Source: Agrilactobacillus composti DSM 18527 = JCM 14202
GTDB lineage: Bacteria > Bacillota > Bacilli > Lactobacillales > Lactobacillaceae
Length of the DNA: 64,000 nucleotides
NCBI RefSeq assembly: GCF_001436375.1
Contig: NZ_AZGA01000057.1
Coordinates: 156,144 to 220,143, forward strand
Direction: 5' to 3'
Shown here: positions 1-8,756 of the stretch, piece by piece
Layout: every line of letters starts with the position of its first letter
How positions within the stretch are numbered: the stretch's first letter is position 1
Position numbers and translations under genes: made by a program
The notes under the pieces: generated by a model
Databases searched by the model: none
What the model saw: only the letters and a program-made list of their open reading frames with translations
What the model was told of the DNA's origin: nothing

Positions 1-144
1 AGAGCCGAACAATAGTTGAATAGTGAATGGTTCTTTCTTGACAACTTTAGCTTTGCCAAATTGTAATAACTTACGACATTTACGTTGTTTGCAGGGCATC
101 AGTGGCTCGCCCTGGCGATTGATGACAAATACGCGATTTTGCAT
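1..144 (-). CDS. iscB: IscB-family RNA-guided HNH/RuvC nuclease, N-terminus only (cut by window edge)
   Basis: Only the first 48 codons are present; the gene continues leftward out of the window. The visible peptide starts MQNRVFVINRQGEPLMPC and continues KQRKCRKLLQFGKAKVV then KKEPFTIQLLF. This is the RRXRR-type N-terminal module with the PLMP motif that opens IscB/IsrB proteins, the ancestors of Cas9 that use an omega-RNA guide. The start ATG at 142-144 has a strong ribosome binding site (AGAAGGAGG) six bases upstream. The preceding ~330 bases hold a structured RNA, exactly where omega-RNA lies in IscB loci. The RuvC, bridge helix and HNH parts cannot be seen, so IsrB (no HNH) or a decayed copy cannot be excluded. 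Confidence 0.85.
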   Translation of the reverse strand, partial: MQNRVFVINRQGEPLMPCKQRKCRKLLQFGKAKVVKKEPFTIQLLFGS

Positions 145-478
145 GATGCCCTCCTTCTGATGAGTGTTATTCGTCAGGTAAAGTGACCTGACCACGGCGT
201 CAAGTTCATCAGACTTGAGTTCGTGAGGTTACCCTTCGACAATGTTATCAAGGCTTAACCGCTGACGAGCAGCAGTTTTCTCACGGGTTGACGGTCCCAT
301 TGACCTTAGGACTGTTTACAGCGCCCGCACAGAGCTGGGAACTAGGGTATCATTCCCAGGTGTGATCACCAAGATAACGTAGTGTCCAAAAGACACTGAG
401 TCTAGACAACCAGACTTGAAGCAAGTACTTCAAGCCCCTTACTTTAGTGAGGGGTCACGGTTGACATACCATTGGTTT
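145..478 (-). ncRNA. Putative omega-RNA (HEARO RNA) of the IscB locus
   Basis: This non-coding stretch lies immediately upstream of the IscB start and is packed with hairpins when read on the minus strand. Stems seen (plus coordinates): 435-439/450-454 (CCCCT/AGGGG), 415-420/429-434 (CTTGAA/TTCAAG), 381-386/392-397 (AGTGTC/GACACT), 335-341/353-359 (CTGGGAA/TTCCCAG), 201-205/213-217 (CAAGT/ACTTG) and 173-179/186-192 (GTCAGGT/ACCTGAC). Known family biology: IscB proteins use a 5'-flanking structured RNA, originally described as HEARO, with a guide at its 5' end. If that holds here, the guide would be read from about 455-500. The exact 5' end is not determined. Confidence 0.8.
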
Positions 479-561
479 TTTATTTATTTTCACAAATAAA
501 ACTGTTTGGATTTTTGGGGTTTTAGCTTATGATTGAAGTAAACAACAATGGAGGCCGCCTT

Positions 562-1476
562 ATGGAACTTAATGAATCCGCCCAAACTGCTTTGGCAGCG
601 ATCCTGAATCAAAATCCATGGAAACTTTTTTGGCCCACTGATCCTTTGGTTATTCTGGATGAAGCGGGCAAGCAGGCCACAATTGTGACCTTTGAACGCC
701 AAGATGACACCACCATGATCCAATTTTTTGCGACTCCTGAAGGCATTGAGAGCTTTTTGATTCAACAGACCACGGGGTTTGAACTTTGGGAACCCAGCAA
801 ACTGTATGAGGATTATCTGGGCATCACCTCAAATAAAACCCAACTTACCATTAAAAAACACTATCAAGGTCAAGAACAAACGGCTACCACTGCTGACATC
901 ACCCTGTTGAATGCCATTTTACCCCAATTAAACCAACTGTTAGCGGACTTGCCCTCTGACGCCAAGCTACAATCCAACCTTAAAAAAGACAAATATCCTA
1001 CCCGGGCCTATAAGGATGGCAAGTGGTACACCCGCTTTCGGGCCTTGCGTATCCCCCGGCAACAGGGTTTATTTCCCACGGTGAAACCCACCACCTTCAA
1101 GCCCTTTCAAAACAGTCCGGTGGAAGCCGTGAATCTAGAAGTCGTGGTAACTTATTTATCCCATCAAGTGGTGGATAAAACTGGCGCCAGCTTCTACCCT
1201 AGGTTGTTATTAGTGGTGGACCATACCAGCGGCGGTATCCTAGTCCAAGATATCATCGACCCTAAACAAACCGTCACCGAAGCCTTAGGCACTTGGCTAA
1301 AGAGCTTTATCAAAGCCAGTGGCCGCCCGGCACGGATCTACACCCACTACGGAGAAGCCCAGCGCCTAAAAGATGTGGCCAAGCTATTAGATATCAGCTT
1401 GACCACGGAAGTTCCGTTAATTTATACGGGGCAATTATATGACGCCTTGAAAAAAGAGTTAGCCGATAACAACTAA
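562..1476 (+). CDS. Conserved hypothetical protein, about 304 aa
   Basis: Begins MELNESAQTALAAIL. The ATG at 562 is chosen because GGAGG lies at 550-554; an upstream in-frame ATG at 529 has no comparable site. The protein is soluble, with no signal peptide or membrane segment. A tryptophan- and proline-containing N-terminal half (WKLFWPTDP) is followed by a C-terminal half ending with GRPARIYTHYGEAQRL and DISLTTEVPLIYTG. The layout recalls uncharacterised two-domain proteins of the DUF7309/DUF6930 kind, but I cannot confirm that by reading alone. The IscB/omega-RNA unit points away from it, so the mobile element sits directly in its upstream region. Function unknown. Confidence 0.75.
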   Translation: MELNESAQTALAAILNQNPWKLFWPTDPLVILDEAGKQATIVTFERQDDTTMIQFFATPEGIESFLIQQTTGFELWEPSKLYEDYLGITSNKTQLTIKKHYQGQEQTATTADITLLNAILPQLNQLLADLPSDAKLQSNLKKDKYPTRAYKDGKWYTRFRALRIPRQQGLFPTVKPTTFKPFQNSPVEAVNLEVVVTYLSHQVVDKTGASFYPRLLLVVDHTSGGILVQDIIDPKQTVTEALGTWLKSFIKASGRPARIYTHYGEAQRLKDVAKLLDISLTTEVPLIYTGQLYDALKKELADNN

Positions 1477-1477
1477 C

Positions 1478-1660
1478 TTACCACTTGCGATGATCCCAAG
1501 TGCGGCCGTCCACTTCCCCTTCAGCTTGTTCAAGCCGCTGGGCCTGGGCTTTTAAAAGTTCAGCGGCCACTTGCATCAGCGCCCGATTTTCATAATCGGG
1601 CGCTTTTTTGATGTAATCGGCAATTAAATTTTGTAAGCCATCAGCCAATTGACCCACCAC
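1478..1660 (-). CDS. Small hypothetical protein, 60 aa
   Basis: A 60-residue acidic/helical protein (MVGQLADGLQNLIADYIKK ... DGRTWDHRKW). Its start codon lies inside the 3' end of the upstream reductase gene (20-bp overlap), which suggests translational coupling. The upstream coding sequence contains GGAAAGGTGGTGGG just before the start. No domain recognised. It ends one base from the stop of the convergent gene at 562-1476. Confidence 0.6.
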   Translation of the reverse strand: MVGQLADGLQNLIADYIKKAPDYENRALMQVAAELLKAQAQRLEQAEGEVDGRTWDHRKW

Positions 1661-2333
1661 CTTTCATCATGGCGATGGTCTGGTTCAAATCATCTAAATG
1701 GTCCTGGTTGGCCGTCAGAGTGGCGGCCACCGCCGCCAAAGCCGGTTCTTCAGGATTTCGGCTCGCCAAGTCCTGCAAGCGTTGGGCCAACCAGCGCACT
1801 TGGTCGGCGAAATGATCCGAGAAACTGGTCAAATACTGCTGATATTGCACCAACAGTTGGGCTTTTTGCAGGTCATTGGTATGGCTAAACTGGGAAATGA
1901 TCAATGGCGCCCGATAGGTCAGGTGCAATTTATGGGCCAGGGCTTGATAAGGCCGCAGGATTTCCGACAAAGTGAACTGTTCCGAACGACCCGCTGTGAA
2001 TTGCGCAGCGGCCACCCCGGTACTCACCACCAATCCCAAGGCCTTGCCCTGATAATCCGGCAGGCGTTCTTCTTGGGCGGTCTGCAACACTTGGTCTAAC
2101 CAGGCCTTCAACGAAGCTGGGGCACTGTACCAATATAAAGGAAACTGAAAGATGATTTGATCCGCAGCCTGGAGCAATTGCCGCTCTCGGGCCACGTCCA
2201 CCTGGTAATCCGGGTATAACTGGTCTAAAACATGGTACTGAACTTGGGATAAGTGGGCACTGCTGGCCCGCAAGAAATTTTGAGTCCCGGAATTGTCAAA
2301 ATCCGGGTGGGCGACGATAACTAAAGTTTGCAT
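1641..2333 (-). CDS. Flavodoxin-fold NAD(P)H oxidoreductase
   Basis: The protein begins MQTLVIVAHPDFDNSGTQNFL, the FMN-binding opening of the flavodoxin-2 / KefG-MdaB type quinone reductases. FQFPLYWYSAPASLKAWLDQV is the conserved isoalloxazine-contacting segment, and a later GxxxSTGVAAAQF segment fits the same fold. About 230 aa, cytosolic, expected to reduce quinones or other electrophiles with NAD(P)H. I place the start at 2333 because AAAGGTGAG precedes that ATG; an ATG ten codons upstream lacks a site. The C-terminal ~50 residues (NPEEPALAAVAATLTANQ ...) extend beyond the usual family length. Confidence 0.85.
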   Translation of the reverse strand: MQTLVIVAHPDFDNSGTQNFLRASSAHLSQVQYHVLDQLYPDYQVDVARERQLLQAADQIIFQFPLYWYSAPASLKAWLDQVLQTAQEERLPDYQGKALGLVVSTGVAAAQFTAGRSEQFTLSEILRPYQALAHKLHLTYRAPLIISQFSHTNDLQKAQLLVQYQQYLTSFSDHFADQVRWLAQRLQDLASRNPEEPALAAVAATLTANQDHLDDLNQTIAMMKGGGSIG

Positions 2334-2385
2334 AATCTCACCTTTCCTGCTATGCTTGTGCAAAAATATACAAGGGGTGTTTTAC

Positions 2386-2595
2386 ATGGCAAAAACAACG
2401 GCCTATCTTCAAAGCTTATTGGACAATGCCAAAGACGGGGACCAATACCAGTGGCTAGAAGCCTATACCGGCGACCCTTACCACTATTTACAAATCAAAC
2501 ACAATTGTGGCAACGTTTTTGAACTCCGGCCCATTGATTTTGAACAGGGCAAACGCTGTGACATCCACGCCCATTGCGGTGAGAATATCTGGTAG
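2386..2595 (+). CDS. Small zinc-ribbon-like protein, 69 aa
   Basis: Starts MAKTTAYLQSLLDNAKDGDQ with ribosome binding site AAGGGGTG at 2371-2378. The C-terminal half reads HNCGNVFELRPIDFEQG then RCDIHAHCG, which resembles the single-knuckle treble-clef motif (H-x-CG...F...G.RC..C) found in short phage- and restriction-associated proteins. The last pair is C/H/C rather than CxxC, so metal binding is an inference. It lies divergent from the flavodoxin gene and convergent with sbcC. Confidence 0.65.
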   Translation: MAKTTAYLQSLLDNAKDGDQYQWLEAYTGDPYHYLQIKHNCGNVFELRPIDFEQGKRCDIHAHCGENIW

Positions 2596-2598
2596 ACT

Positions 2599-5500
2599 TT
2601 ACCCCGGTAGGATCAACTTGACGTGACTCTTACCCTGACCTGCAGTACTAACTTGAATTTGATAGGGAATTTGTTCCTTTAAGGCGGCCACATGACTGAT
2701 GATGCCAATCATCCGGTGGTCGCCTTCAATATGTTCCAAAGCATCCATGGCCATCCCCAGGGCATCTTGATCCAAGGACCCAAAGCCTTCATCGATAAAG
2801 AGGGTATCAATGCTGATGCCCCCGGCTTTATTTTGGATCACTTCTCCTAAAGCCAGAGCCAAACTTAAGGCCGCAATGAAACTTTCCCCGCCGGACAAGG
2901 TATGGACGCTGCGGGCCTTACCCACGTTATCATCATAAACATCAATCTCTAAGCCGGTATTCTTTTGATAGGTACCGACTTCTTTGTGCAGTTGTAAATA
3001 ATAGCGGCCGGCACTCAATTGATTCAAATGGGCATTGGCCACGTTTAAGATTTCTAACAAGTATTCCCGCAGGACATACCGTTCCAAACTCAACTTCGCA
3101 GCCCCACTGCCGGCAATGGCATCCACCAAGGCCTGTAATTCATTGAAGGCCGCAGCTTTTTGGGCAATGGTAGCCAATCTAGCCTGGACCCGGGTCAAAA
3201 TACTATGGTTCAACACTTGCCGCTCTGAGCGCTGTTTCAGGTCAGCAGCCAGTTGAGTTTGTTGCTGCTGCAAGGTAGCCAAGTGGGCCTGGCCCTGGCT
3301 GAGATCCACCGTGGTTTGCGTTCCCACCAATTTGGTGTAGGTTTCAATCTCCGTGGCAAGCTTAGCCCCAAGTTCTTGGTACTGTTGCAACTGTTGGGTC
3401 AAGGTCGGCAATTGCCCCAGTTGGCCCAGTAAAGTCTTGAATTGGGTCCAATCAGCTTGGCCAAAGTGTTCGGTCAATGATAGCGTTAATTGTTTCTCTA
3501 AGGCAAGCACTTTGCCTTGGGTGTCCTTAACTTGCTGAGTCAACATAGCCTGTTGGGACTCACTGGCCGCCACTTGCTGGCTCAAGTCGCTCACCGCTTG
3601 TTGGGCGGCGGTCAAAGCTTGGCTATAGGTGGCGATTTTTTGTTTTAAATCCGTCAAATGGGCCTCTAAGGCCGCTAAGTCCCCAAAGCCTGCCGGCAGT
3701 TGTTGCTGGGCATCGGCTAATTGCACCGTGATTTTTTGATGTTGAGCTTGGGCTTGTTGCACCGCCTGTTCCTGGGTGACCAGCGCTGCTTGGGTGGCAG
3801 TGATTTCTTTTTGTAGATCCGCCTGTTGTAATTCGGCGATTTTGCCCGTTTTGACCTGGGCTAACAATGCTTTTTTTTGCGCGCTCAATTCATCTTGCCG
3901 CTGTTGCAGGGCCGTCTTTATGGCTGTTAAGTCAGCCAACTGCCCCAAGCCAGCTTGTTGTAACTCGGCTTGAAAATCCGCCAGGTTTTGGGTCAAGTCA
4001 GCGGTCTGAGCCGTGACTTGTTCTGTCAAACTCTCTAAAGCCGTGGTGCTGGCCGTGGCCTGGTTTTGGGCCTGTTGCAGGGCGGCTTCGGCAGTATCTA
4101 CTGCTTCTTGGCTCACCGCCACGGTGGCCGTTACCACGGCCGGTTGGGGATGGTCGGTACTGCCGCACACTGGACAAGGGCTGCCGGGTGCCAGTTGCTG
4201 GGCTAAGTTGGCAATTTGGCTGGTGAGCCATTGGTTCTTCAAGGCCCGATAATCCCCTTGGGCAGCGGTGGCTGCTTGGGTCAGCTGCTGGCTGACCGTC
4301 TGTTGTTGGGTCACTTTAGCCTGTAGTTGACCTAAATCTGCTTGCGCTTGAGTCAATTGGGCCAATGTTTGCTGGTGGTGCGCCAAAGCGGCTTCCTGTT
4401 GGCCTTGTTGGGCCAGTTGGACTTGTACCCCTGGCAATGCGGCCACGACTTTGGTGAACGCCGCTAGGTTTTCGTTCAACTGGGTCAGCTTAGTTTGGGT
4501 GGCGGCCACCTGTTGGGTCTGGGTGGTGGTAGCCTGTTGCTGTTTAGTTAAGGCCTGGGTCAAACTGGCCACCTGTTCAAAATAAGGCCGTTGTTGCTGT
4601 AAGACCGCGGCATCTGCTTGGTAGTGCTTTTGCACGGACTCTTGGGCTTGCAGGACCTTCAATTGACTTTGGGCCGTGACCAATTGCGCTTGTTGGGCCT
4701 TTAAAGCCGCCGTTTTAGCGGTTTGCTGTTGGGCTAAATCAGCCGCCTGGGCTTTGGCCTCGGTGAAACGTTGCGCTGTATCTTTTTGACCTTGAGCCCA
4801 TTGCAACGCCGTGACTTGTTGTTGCACTTGGGCCATGGCCGCCTTTTGGCTGTCGTGGGCTTGGCGCTGGGCCTGGACTTGGGCCAGGGTTTGAATGTGT
4901 TCATTTAAAGCAGTTTGTTGGGCTAATTTGGTCTTCTGCGCCTGAATTTGGTCTTGGATCTTGGTTTGTTGCTGATTCAAGGCCACGATTTCAGCCTCAG
5001 TGCCCTTTTGCTGAATTTCTAATTGGGCGATTTGTTCACCGGTGTTTAACTCTTTTAGGTTGTCCGGTTTAGGGACCCATTGAATTTGTTTTAGATTGCT
5101 TTCAATATCTAAGCGCCAATTTTCATTATCTTGCTTGGCTTGGCGCAATTGGTCCTTTAAGGCTTCGGCCCACTTTTCAAAGAGTTGGGTCTTAAATAAC
5201 TTCCGCAACACCGCTTCTTTATCATTACTGCTGGCCGTCAAAAAGCGCCGGAAGTCCCCTTGGGGCAACAGCACGATTTGGGCAAACTGCTCTTTGTTGA
5301 TCTGCAGCACTTGGTTGATCAAGATATTGATATCCTTTAACTTACCGGTATCTTCAATTTTTTTATCACCTTGAAAAATCTGCAGCTTTGCGGCGTTATT
5401 TTGGGTGGTGACTCCATCCCCCCGCTTCTTAGCCAAAATCTGCTTAGGCCAGCGGGTGATGTGATAGATTTTGCCCTGGTGGCTAAAATCCAAAGTGACC

Positions 5501-5730
5501 ACTGTGGCTTCTGTGGGCGCCGCAAAATCCGAGCGCAAGCTGGGAGCCGGCCGATCACTGGTGGCACTATCCCCATATAAAGCAAAGGTCATGGCATCAA
5601 AAATCGTCGACTTCCCACTGCCAGTCCGCCCGGAAATCAGAAACAGGGGCACCTGGTCTAATTTTTGGAAATCAATGGTTTCATTTTCATAAGGTCCGAA
5701 ATTTTTTAAGACTAATTTAAGTGGTTTCAT
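2599..5730 (-). CDS. sbcC: SbcC, ATPase subunit of the SbcCD nuclease
   Basis: SbcC with SbcD forms the Mre11-Rad50-like complex that opens hairpins and DNA ends. The protein (about 1043 aa) has the ABC head Walker A SGRTGSGKSTIFDAM near residue 35 and a long Q/A-rich coiled coil. The zinc-hook CPVCG lies near residue 515, mid-coil. The signature LSGGESFIAALSLALAL near residue 945 and Walker B DTLFIDEGFGSLD near 975 complete the head. Start is the ATG at 5728-5730 with GGGAGG upstream; the ATG overlaps the sbcD stop (ATGA), a coupled operon. The coil is unusually rich in glutamine and alanine, as common in lactobacilli. Confidence 0.96.
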   Translation of the reverse strand: MKPLKLVLKNFGPYENETIDFQKLDQVPLFLISGRTGSGKSTIFDAMTFALYGDSATSDRPAPSLRSDFAAPTEATVVTLDFSHQGKIYHITRWPKQILAKKRGDGVTTQNNAAKLQIFQGDKKIEDTGKLKDINILINQVLQINKEQFAQIVLLPQGDFRRFLTASSNDKEAVLRKLFKTQLFEKWAEALKDQLRQAKQDNENWRLDIESNLKQIQWVPKPDNLKELNTGEQIAQLEIQQKGTEAEIVALNQQQTKIQDQIQAQKTKLAQQTALNEHIQTLAQVQAQRQAHDSQKAAMAQVQQQVTALQWAQGQKDTAQRFTEAKAQAADLAQQQTAKTAALKAQQAQLVTAQSQLKVLQAQESVQKHYQADAAVLQQQRPYFEQVASLTQALTKQQQATTTQTQQVAATQTKLTQLNENLAAFTKVVAALPGVQVQLAQQGQQEAALAHHQQTLAQLTQAQADLGQLQAKVTQQQTVSQQLTQAATAAQGDYRALKNQWLTSQIANLAQQLAPGSPCPVCGSTDHPQPAVVTATVAVSQEAVDTAEAALQQAQNQATASTTALESLTEQVTAQTADLTQNLADFQAELQQAGLGQLADLTAIKTALQQRQDELSAQKKALLAQVKTGKIAELQQADLQKEITATQAALVTQEQAVQQAQAQHQKITVQLADAQQQLPAGFGDLAALEAHLTDLKQKIATYSQALTAAQQAVSDLSQQVAASESQQAMLTQQVKDTQGKVLALEKQLTLSLTEHFGQADWTQFKTLLGQLGQLPTLTQQLQQYQELGAKLATEIETYTKLVGTQTTVDLSQGQAHLATLQQQQTQLAADLKQRSERQVLNHSILTRVQARLATIAQKAAAFNELQALVDAIAGSGAAKLSLERYVLREYLLEILNVANAHLNQLSAGRYYLQLHKEVGTYQKNTGLEIDVYDDNVGKARSVHTLSGGESFIAALSLALALGEVIQNKAGGISIDTLFIDEGFGSLDQDALGMAMDALEHIEGDHRMIGIISHVAALKEQIPYQIQVSTAGQGKSHVKLILPG

Positions 5731-6851
5731 GATTGAACCTCCCCATTGGCGGTTTTCAAGGCAGCGGCGGCCCACTGCTTTTGCTGGTCGGACAAGTCAT
5801 CTTTGGCCACGGATTCGTAGAAATCCGCCAGTAAATCCAAGGGATCCCGCTTGGCCAAATCTAGATGTTGGGTGGCCACGTCAGTTTCATAGCCGTTGAC
5901 CCGGTCAATGCTGATGATGTGGCTGTAAATGGCGTCTAGGCGGGCTTTCACGTTGGGGATGGCCTTGGTGTCGGTCAAGGTGAGCCCCAGGTAATTATCC
6001 CGGGCCACCGTGTTGTAAAAAGCCGGGTCCATGAATTGTTCAAAGCTCCCCTGAAGCCGTTGCACGTCCAAAAGCGGCGTAATCGGGATAAATTCCCGCT
6101 TTAAGGTGTCCGTATCGATAATATAGACGCCCTTTTTTTGACTGGCCTCTGACAAAGAAAACTTCACCGGTGAACCGCTGTACTGGGCGTTTTTTTCATG
6201 CAGGGCATCTTTGCCGTGGAGATGTCCCAAAGCGACGTAATCAAAGTCTGCCAGGGTGGCTGCGGGTACAGCTGCTAAGCCCCCCACCTTCAATTGGGTC
6301 TCGGAATCGGTCATGGCACTGCCGGCCACAAAGAAATGGGCCACTAAAATATGCTTTTTGGCAGGGTCAAATAAAGTCTTCATCTTGGTGACACAGGCAG
6401 CTACGGCCTGGTCTAAATGCACTAGACTGTCATCTTTGAAATACTTCTGGGCCGCAAAGGGTTCAAAGTAAGGCAGTAAAAATAGCTGGGTATCCGGCAA
6501 TTCCACCGGTTCAAAGGCCTGGGCAATGTCGGTACACATGTAATAATTGGTGGCTTGAAACCACGGGGCGCCGGTGGCCAGGCGAATGGCGCTATCGTGG
6601 TTGCCAGAAATGGCGTAAATGGGCAAATGGTCAGTCAAATTCAATTTTTGAATCATCTGATTCAACAAGGCCACCGCCTCTTCTCCAGGTAGACTGCGGT
6701 CGTATAAATCCCCGGCGATGATAATGCCGTCCACGTTTTGGGTGGTGGCAATGTGTTCAATTTGGTCAAAGGCATGTTCTTGGGCCGCCGTCAGGTCAAA
6801 ACCATGGAGGCGCCGGCCAATATGCCAGTCCGCTGTATGTAATAAGCGCAT
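5727..6851 (-). CDS. sbcD: SbcD, nuclease subunit of SbcCD
   Basis: Metallophosphoesterase of the Mre11 family, 374 aa. Motifs visible in order: ADWHIG (D-x-H, residues 7-12), GDLYDRS, SGNHDSA, VAHFF and the GHLHG metal-binding end. It is the manganese-dependent exo/endonuclease partner of SbcC, encoded just downstream with a 4-base stop/start overlap. Start MRLLHTADWHIG has AAGGAGAA upstream. The two genes form a compact operon without other members. Confidence 0.97.
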   Translation of the reverse strand: MRLLHTADWHIGRRLHGFDLTAAQEHAFDQIEHIATTQNVDGIIIAGDLYDRSLPGEEAVALLNQMIQKLNLTDHLPIYAISGNHDSAIRLATGAPWFQATNYYMCTDIAQAFEPVELPDTQLFLLPYFEPFAAQKYFKDDSLVHLDQAVAACVTKMKTLFDPAKKHILVAHFFVAGSAMTDSETQLKVGGLAAVPAATLADFDYVALGHLHGKDALHEKNAQYSGSPVKFSLSEASQKKGVYIIDTDTLKREFIPITPLLDVQRLQGSFEQFMDPAFYNTVARDNYLGLTLTDTKAIPNVKARLDAIYSHIISIDRVNGYETDVATQHLDLAKRDPLDLLADFYESVAKDDLSDQQKQWAAAALKTANGEVQS

Positions 6852-6925
6852 AAAAATTCTCCTTGATAGCCAAAAATCGGGTCCTTGTTAAATATCCCTA
6901 CTTAACATTACCCGATTTAGCCACA

Positions 6926-7360
6926 TTATTTTTTAAAGCGATTTTTAGAAAATGGGACCCGCCCCTCCACAATCTCCAGCGCAATTAAGGTCAACACCAA
7001 TAAAAAGATGGCGATGGACAAAATCAACGTCTGGGTGGCATCACCGTGGGTAACCATTTCTTGGCGCAAAATGGCGGTCAAAGCGATGTATACCAAGTAG
7101 CGGATGGGAATATGATGGCCCTCATCGATATATTTCTTGATCATCATGGTAAACTCAAAATACATAAAAAAAGATAGACTGTTGGTGATCATGGTGGTAA
7201 AAGACAGCTTTTCCGCAAAGGCATACTCGCCTAAAATGATCAGCTGCTTGACCATGGCCACTAACATTAAAATAGCCAATACGGTTAAGAAAGCATCTAC
7301 CACAATATTGGTGAAATGCGTCAGCGTAACTTTTATATGTCTCAAAGTCAAACACCTCAC
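6926..7360 (-). CDS. PsiE-like integral membrane protein
   Basis: About 140 aa with four predicted hydrophobic segments (VDAFLTVLAILMLVAMV, TTMITNSLSFFMYFEF, IPIRYLVYIALTAIL, LILSIAIFLLVLTLIALE). It matches the PsiE family named after the phosphate-starvation protein of E. coli; molecular function unknown. A GTG at 7358-7360 overlaps the stop of the upstream HNH gene. A TTG at 7343-7345 has the better-placed site (GAGGTG), so the true start may be five codons in. It is translationally coupled to the HNH gene. Confidence 0.8.
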   Translation of the reverse strand: MRCLTLRHIKVTLTHFTNIVVDAFLTVLAILMLVAMVKQLIILGEYAFAEKLSFTTMITNSLSFFMYFEFTMMIKKYIDEGHHIPIRYLVYIALTAILRQEMVTHGDATQTLILSIAIFLLVLTLIALEIVEGRVPFSKNRFKK

Positions 7361-8250
7361 GATTGATAGCGTTGGTGGACTAAAGCATTGGATACGATGA
7401 AGTCATGGCGCAATTGAATGCGTTTTTGATAATCGCTTTGGACACTGTCATAGACAAATTGTAAATCCTTGGCTTTGCGCCGGAAAGGCTCTAGTACCGG
7501 CGCACTAGGATCTGAGGTTAAGTGTTGCTGCGCGGCTAAGGTATGCCGGTTGGTATTGATCATCTGTTGCAAGTTGTTCAACGTATTTTCAAAACCCACC
7601 AGTGCCTGATTCAAAGGCTTGATCTGGGCATTTAAGCGCTGAAACAAGGCATAGGGCATGTCCCCCTTCAGGCGGTTACATTCCTGACAGGCTAGGGTCA
7701 AGTTTGCCAAGCTATTATCTTGGCTGACAAATACCGGGTCCTTATGGTCCACACTATCCCCCCGGCGGCCGCAATATTGGCAGGTATGCTGATACTTCTC
7801 TCGAATCAGTTGTCGAGTGGTGTAGTCCAGCTGATTTTGGTGAAACAAGCTACCCAATTCAAAGCCCAGGTACGCCATGACGTCATTAAAGACCCCCGTA
7901 TCAGGCAAAGGCAGTTCCCCATCTTCTAGCAGGATCACTTGCTTGGCCAAAGCGCTTAAGGGCACAACTTGGTGGACGATGGCCGGGCTGGTGGCAAAGT
8001 TTTGCAATAAGGTGGTGATGAAACGACGCTGCTTTTTGCTCAGGCGCAGTTTGGGCTGGGCTGTGGGCTCAGTTAAGCCGAGATAAGGGCGTTGCTGGGC
8101 TTGGGCGAGGTAGTAAACATCCCCATTGAAGAAGGCCTTAGGATCTTGACCCCGCTGGACACAAATCGCACACAGGCTGCTTAGCTGTGTGTCTTGTTGG
8201 AAATAAGATTCGGCCATGGTCAACGTACAATAGGCACACCGTAGATGCAT
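7357..8250 (-). CDS. HNH endonuclease with N-terminal zinc-finger
   Basis: 297 aa. The N-terminus MHLRCAYC ... SLCAIC has a CxxC...CxxC pair that could bind zinc. The HNH core is at residues about 150-195: CQYCGRRGDSVDHKDPV, then NLTLACQECNRLKG, giving the two CxxC knuckles, the catalytic H and the N/H positions of McrA-like HNH nucleases. A helical C-terminal domain follows. There is no neighbouring methyltransferase or phage module, so it is a stand-alone DNA nuclease of unknown role. Its stop overlaps the start of the PsiE-like gene. Confidence 0.85.
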   Translation of the reverse strand: MHLRCAYCTLTMAESYFQQDTQLSSLCAICVQRGQDPKAFFNGDVYYLAQAQQRPYLGLTEPTAQPKLRLSKKQRRFITTLLQNFATSPAIVHQVVPLSALAKQVILLEDGELPLPDTGVFNDVMAYLGFELGSLFHQNQLDYTTRQLIREKYQHTCQYCGRRGDSVDHKDPVFVSQDNSLANLTLACQECNRLKGDMPYALFQRLNAQIKPLNQALVGFENTLNNLQQMINTNRHTLAAQQHLTSDPSAPVLEPFRRKAKDLQFVYDSVQSDYQKRIQLRHDFIVSNALVHQRYQS

Positions 8251-8252
8251 GA

Positions 8253-8576
8253 CTACACGAGCTCATCATAGACGAGTTCGATCTCGCTCTTACGCGTGGC
8301 AAAATTCAGCCCGATCACTTCTTGGGTCAAAATCTTGTCATATTCGTCCAGCACATCATCTGGCAGTGGCGTGACATTATGCAACGTATCGATAATGTCC
8401 GCTGAGTCGTTGACCTCTTTTAAGTCCACAAACAACTGGGTCTTGTTTAAGACATCGTGCAATAAATCGGTGAGCACACTGTTTGGCTTACCGGAGGGGT
8501 CTGTCATAATCACTTGTTGAACTGGCAGTTCTCCGTGATTCACCGTTACTAATTTTAAAACATCGAATACCCGCAT
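8253..8576 (-). CDS. Conserved hypothetical protein, about 107 aa
   Basis: Starts MRVFDVLKLVTVNHGELPVQ; GAAAGG lies nine bases upstream. Slightly longer versions from an ATG at 8585 or a TTG at 8597 are possible. Soluble, acidic, no recognised domain; the segment SADIIDTLHNVTPLPDDVLDEY is rich in D/E. It is first in a probable three-gene run with the HNH and PsiE-like genes (2-bp gap to the HNH gene). Confidence 0.7.
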   Translation of the reverse strand: MRVFDVLKLVTVNHGELPVQQVIMTDPSGKPNSVLTDLLHDVLNKTQLFVDLKEVNDSADIIDTLHNVTPLPDDVLDEYDKILTQEVIGLNFATRKSEIELVYDELV

Positions 8577-8657
8577 GCCCTTCATCCTTTCAAACAATTC
8601 ATTTTTTCTATTATAGCCTGTTTTTAGGTGAATTCACAAATCTAAGTGACGCCATAT

Positions 8658-8702
8658 AAAAAACCAGCACCGCCGCTTGCTTCAAAATGGGGTGCTGGTT
8701 TT
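8658..8702. terminator. Bidirectional hairpin terminator, member of a repeated family
   Basis: AAAACCAGCACC (to 8671) pairs with GGTGCTGGTTTT (8691-8702) around a ~19-base loop, with A-run on the left and T-run on the right. A near-identical copy (about 36 of 40 bases) lies at 12971-13015, and a shorter relative at 15581-15623. It separates the rightmost gene of the sbcCD side from the accessory block. Confidence 0.8.
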
Positions 8703-8756
8703 AGGATGATGCTGTTAAAATATAAAATCTAGTACCGGACCATTCAAATATGCAGC

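Noticed and set aside
490-765. 91-residue minus-strand frame between the omega-RNA and the next gene
   Set aside because: Antisense to the gene at 562-1476, no ribosome binding site, not conserved-looking.
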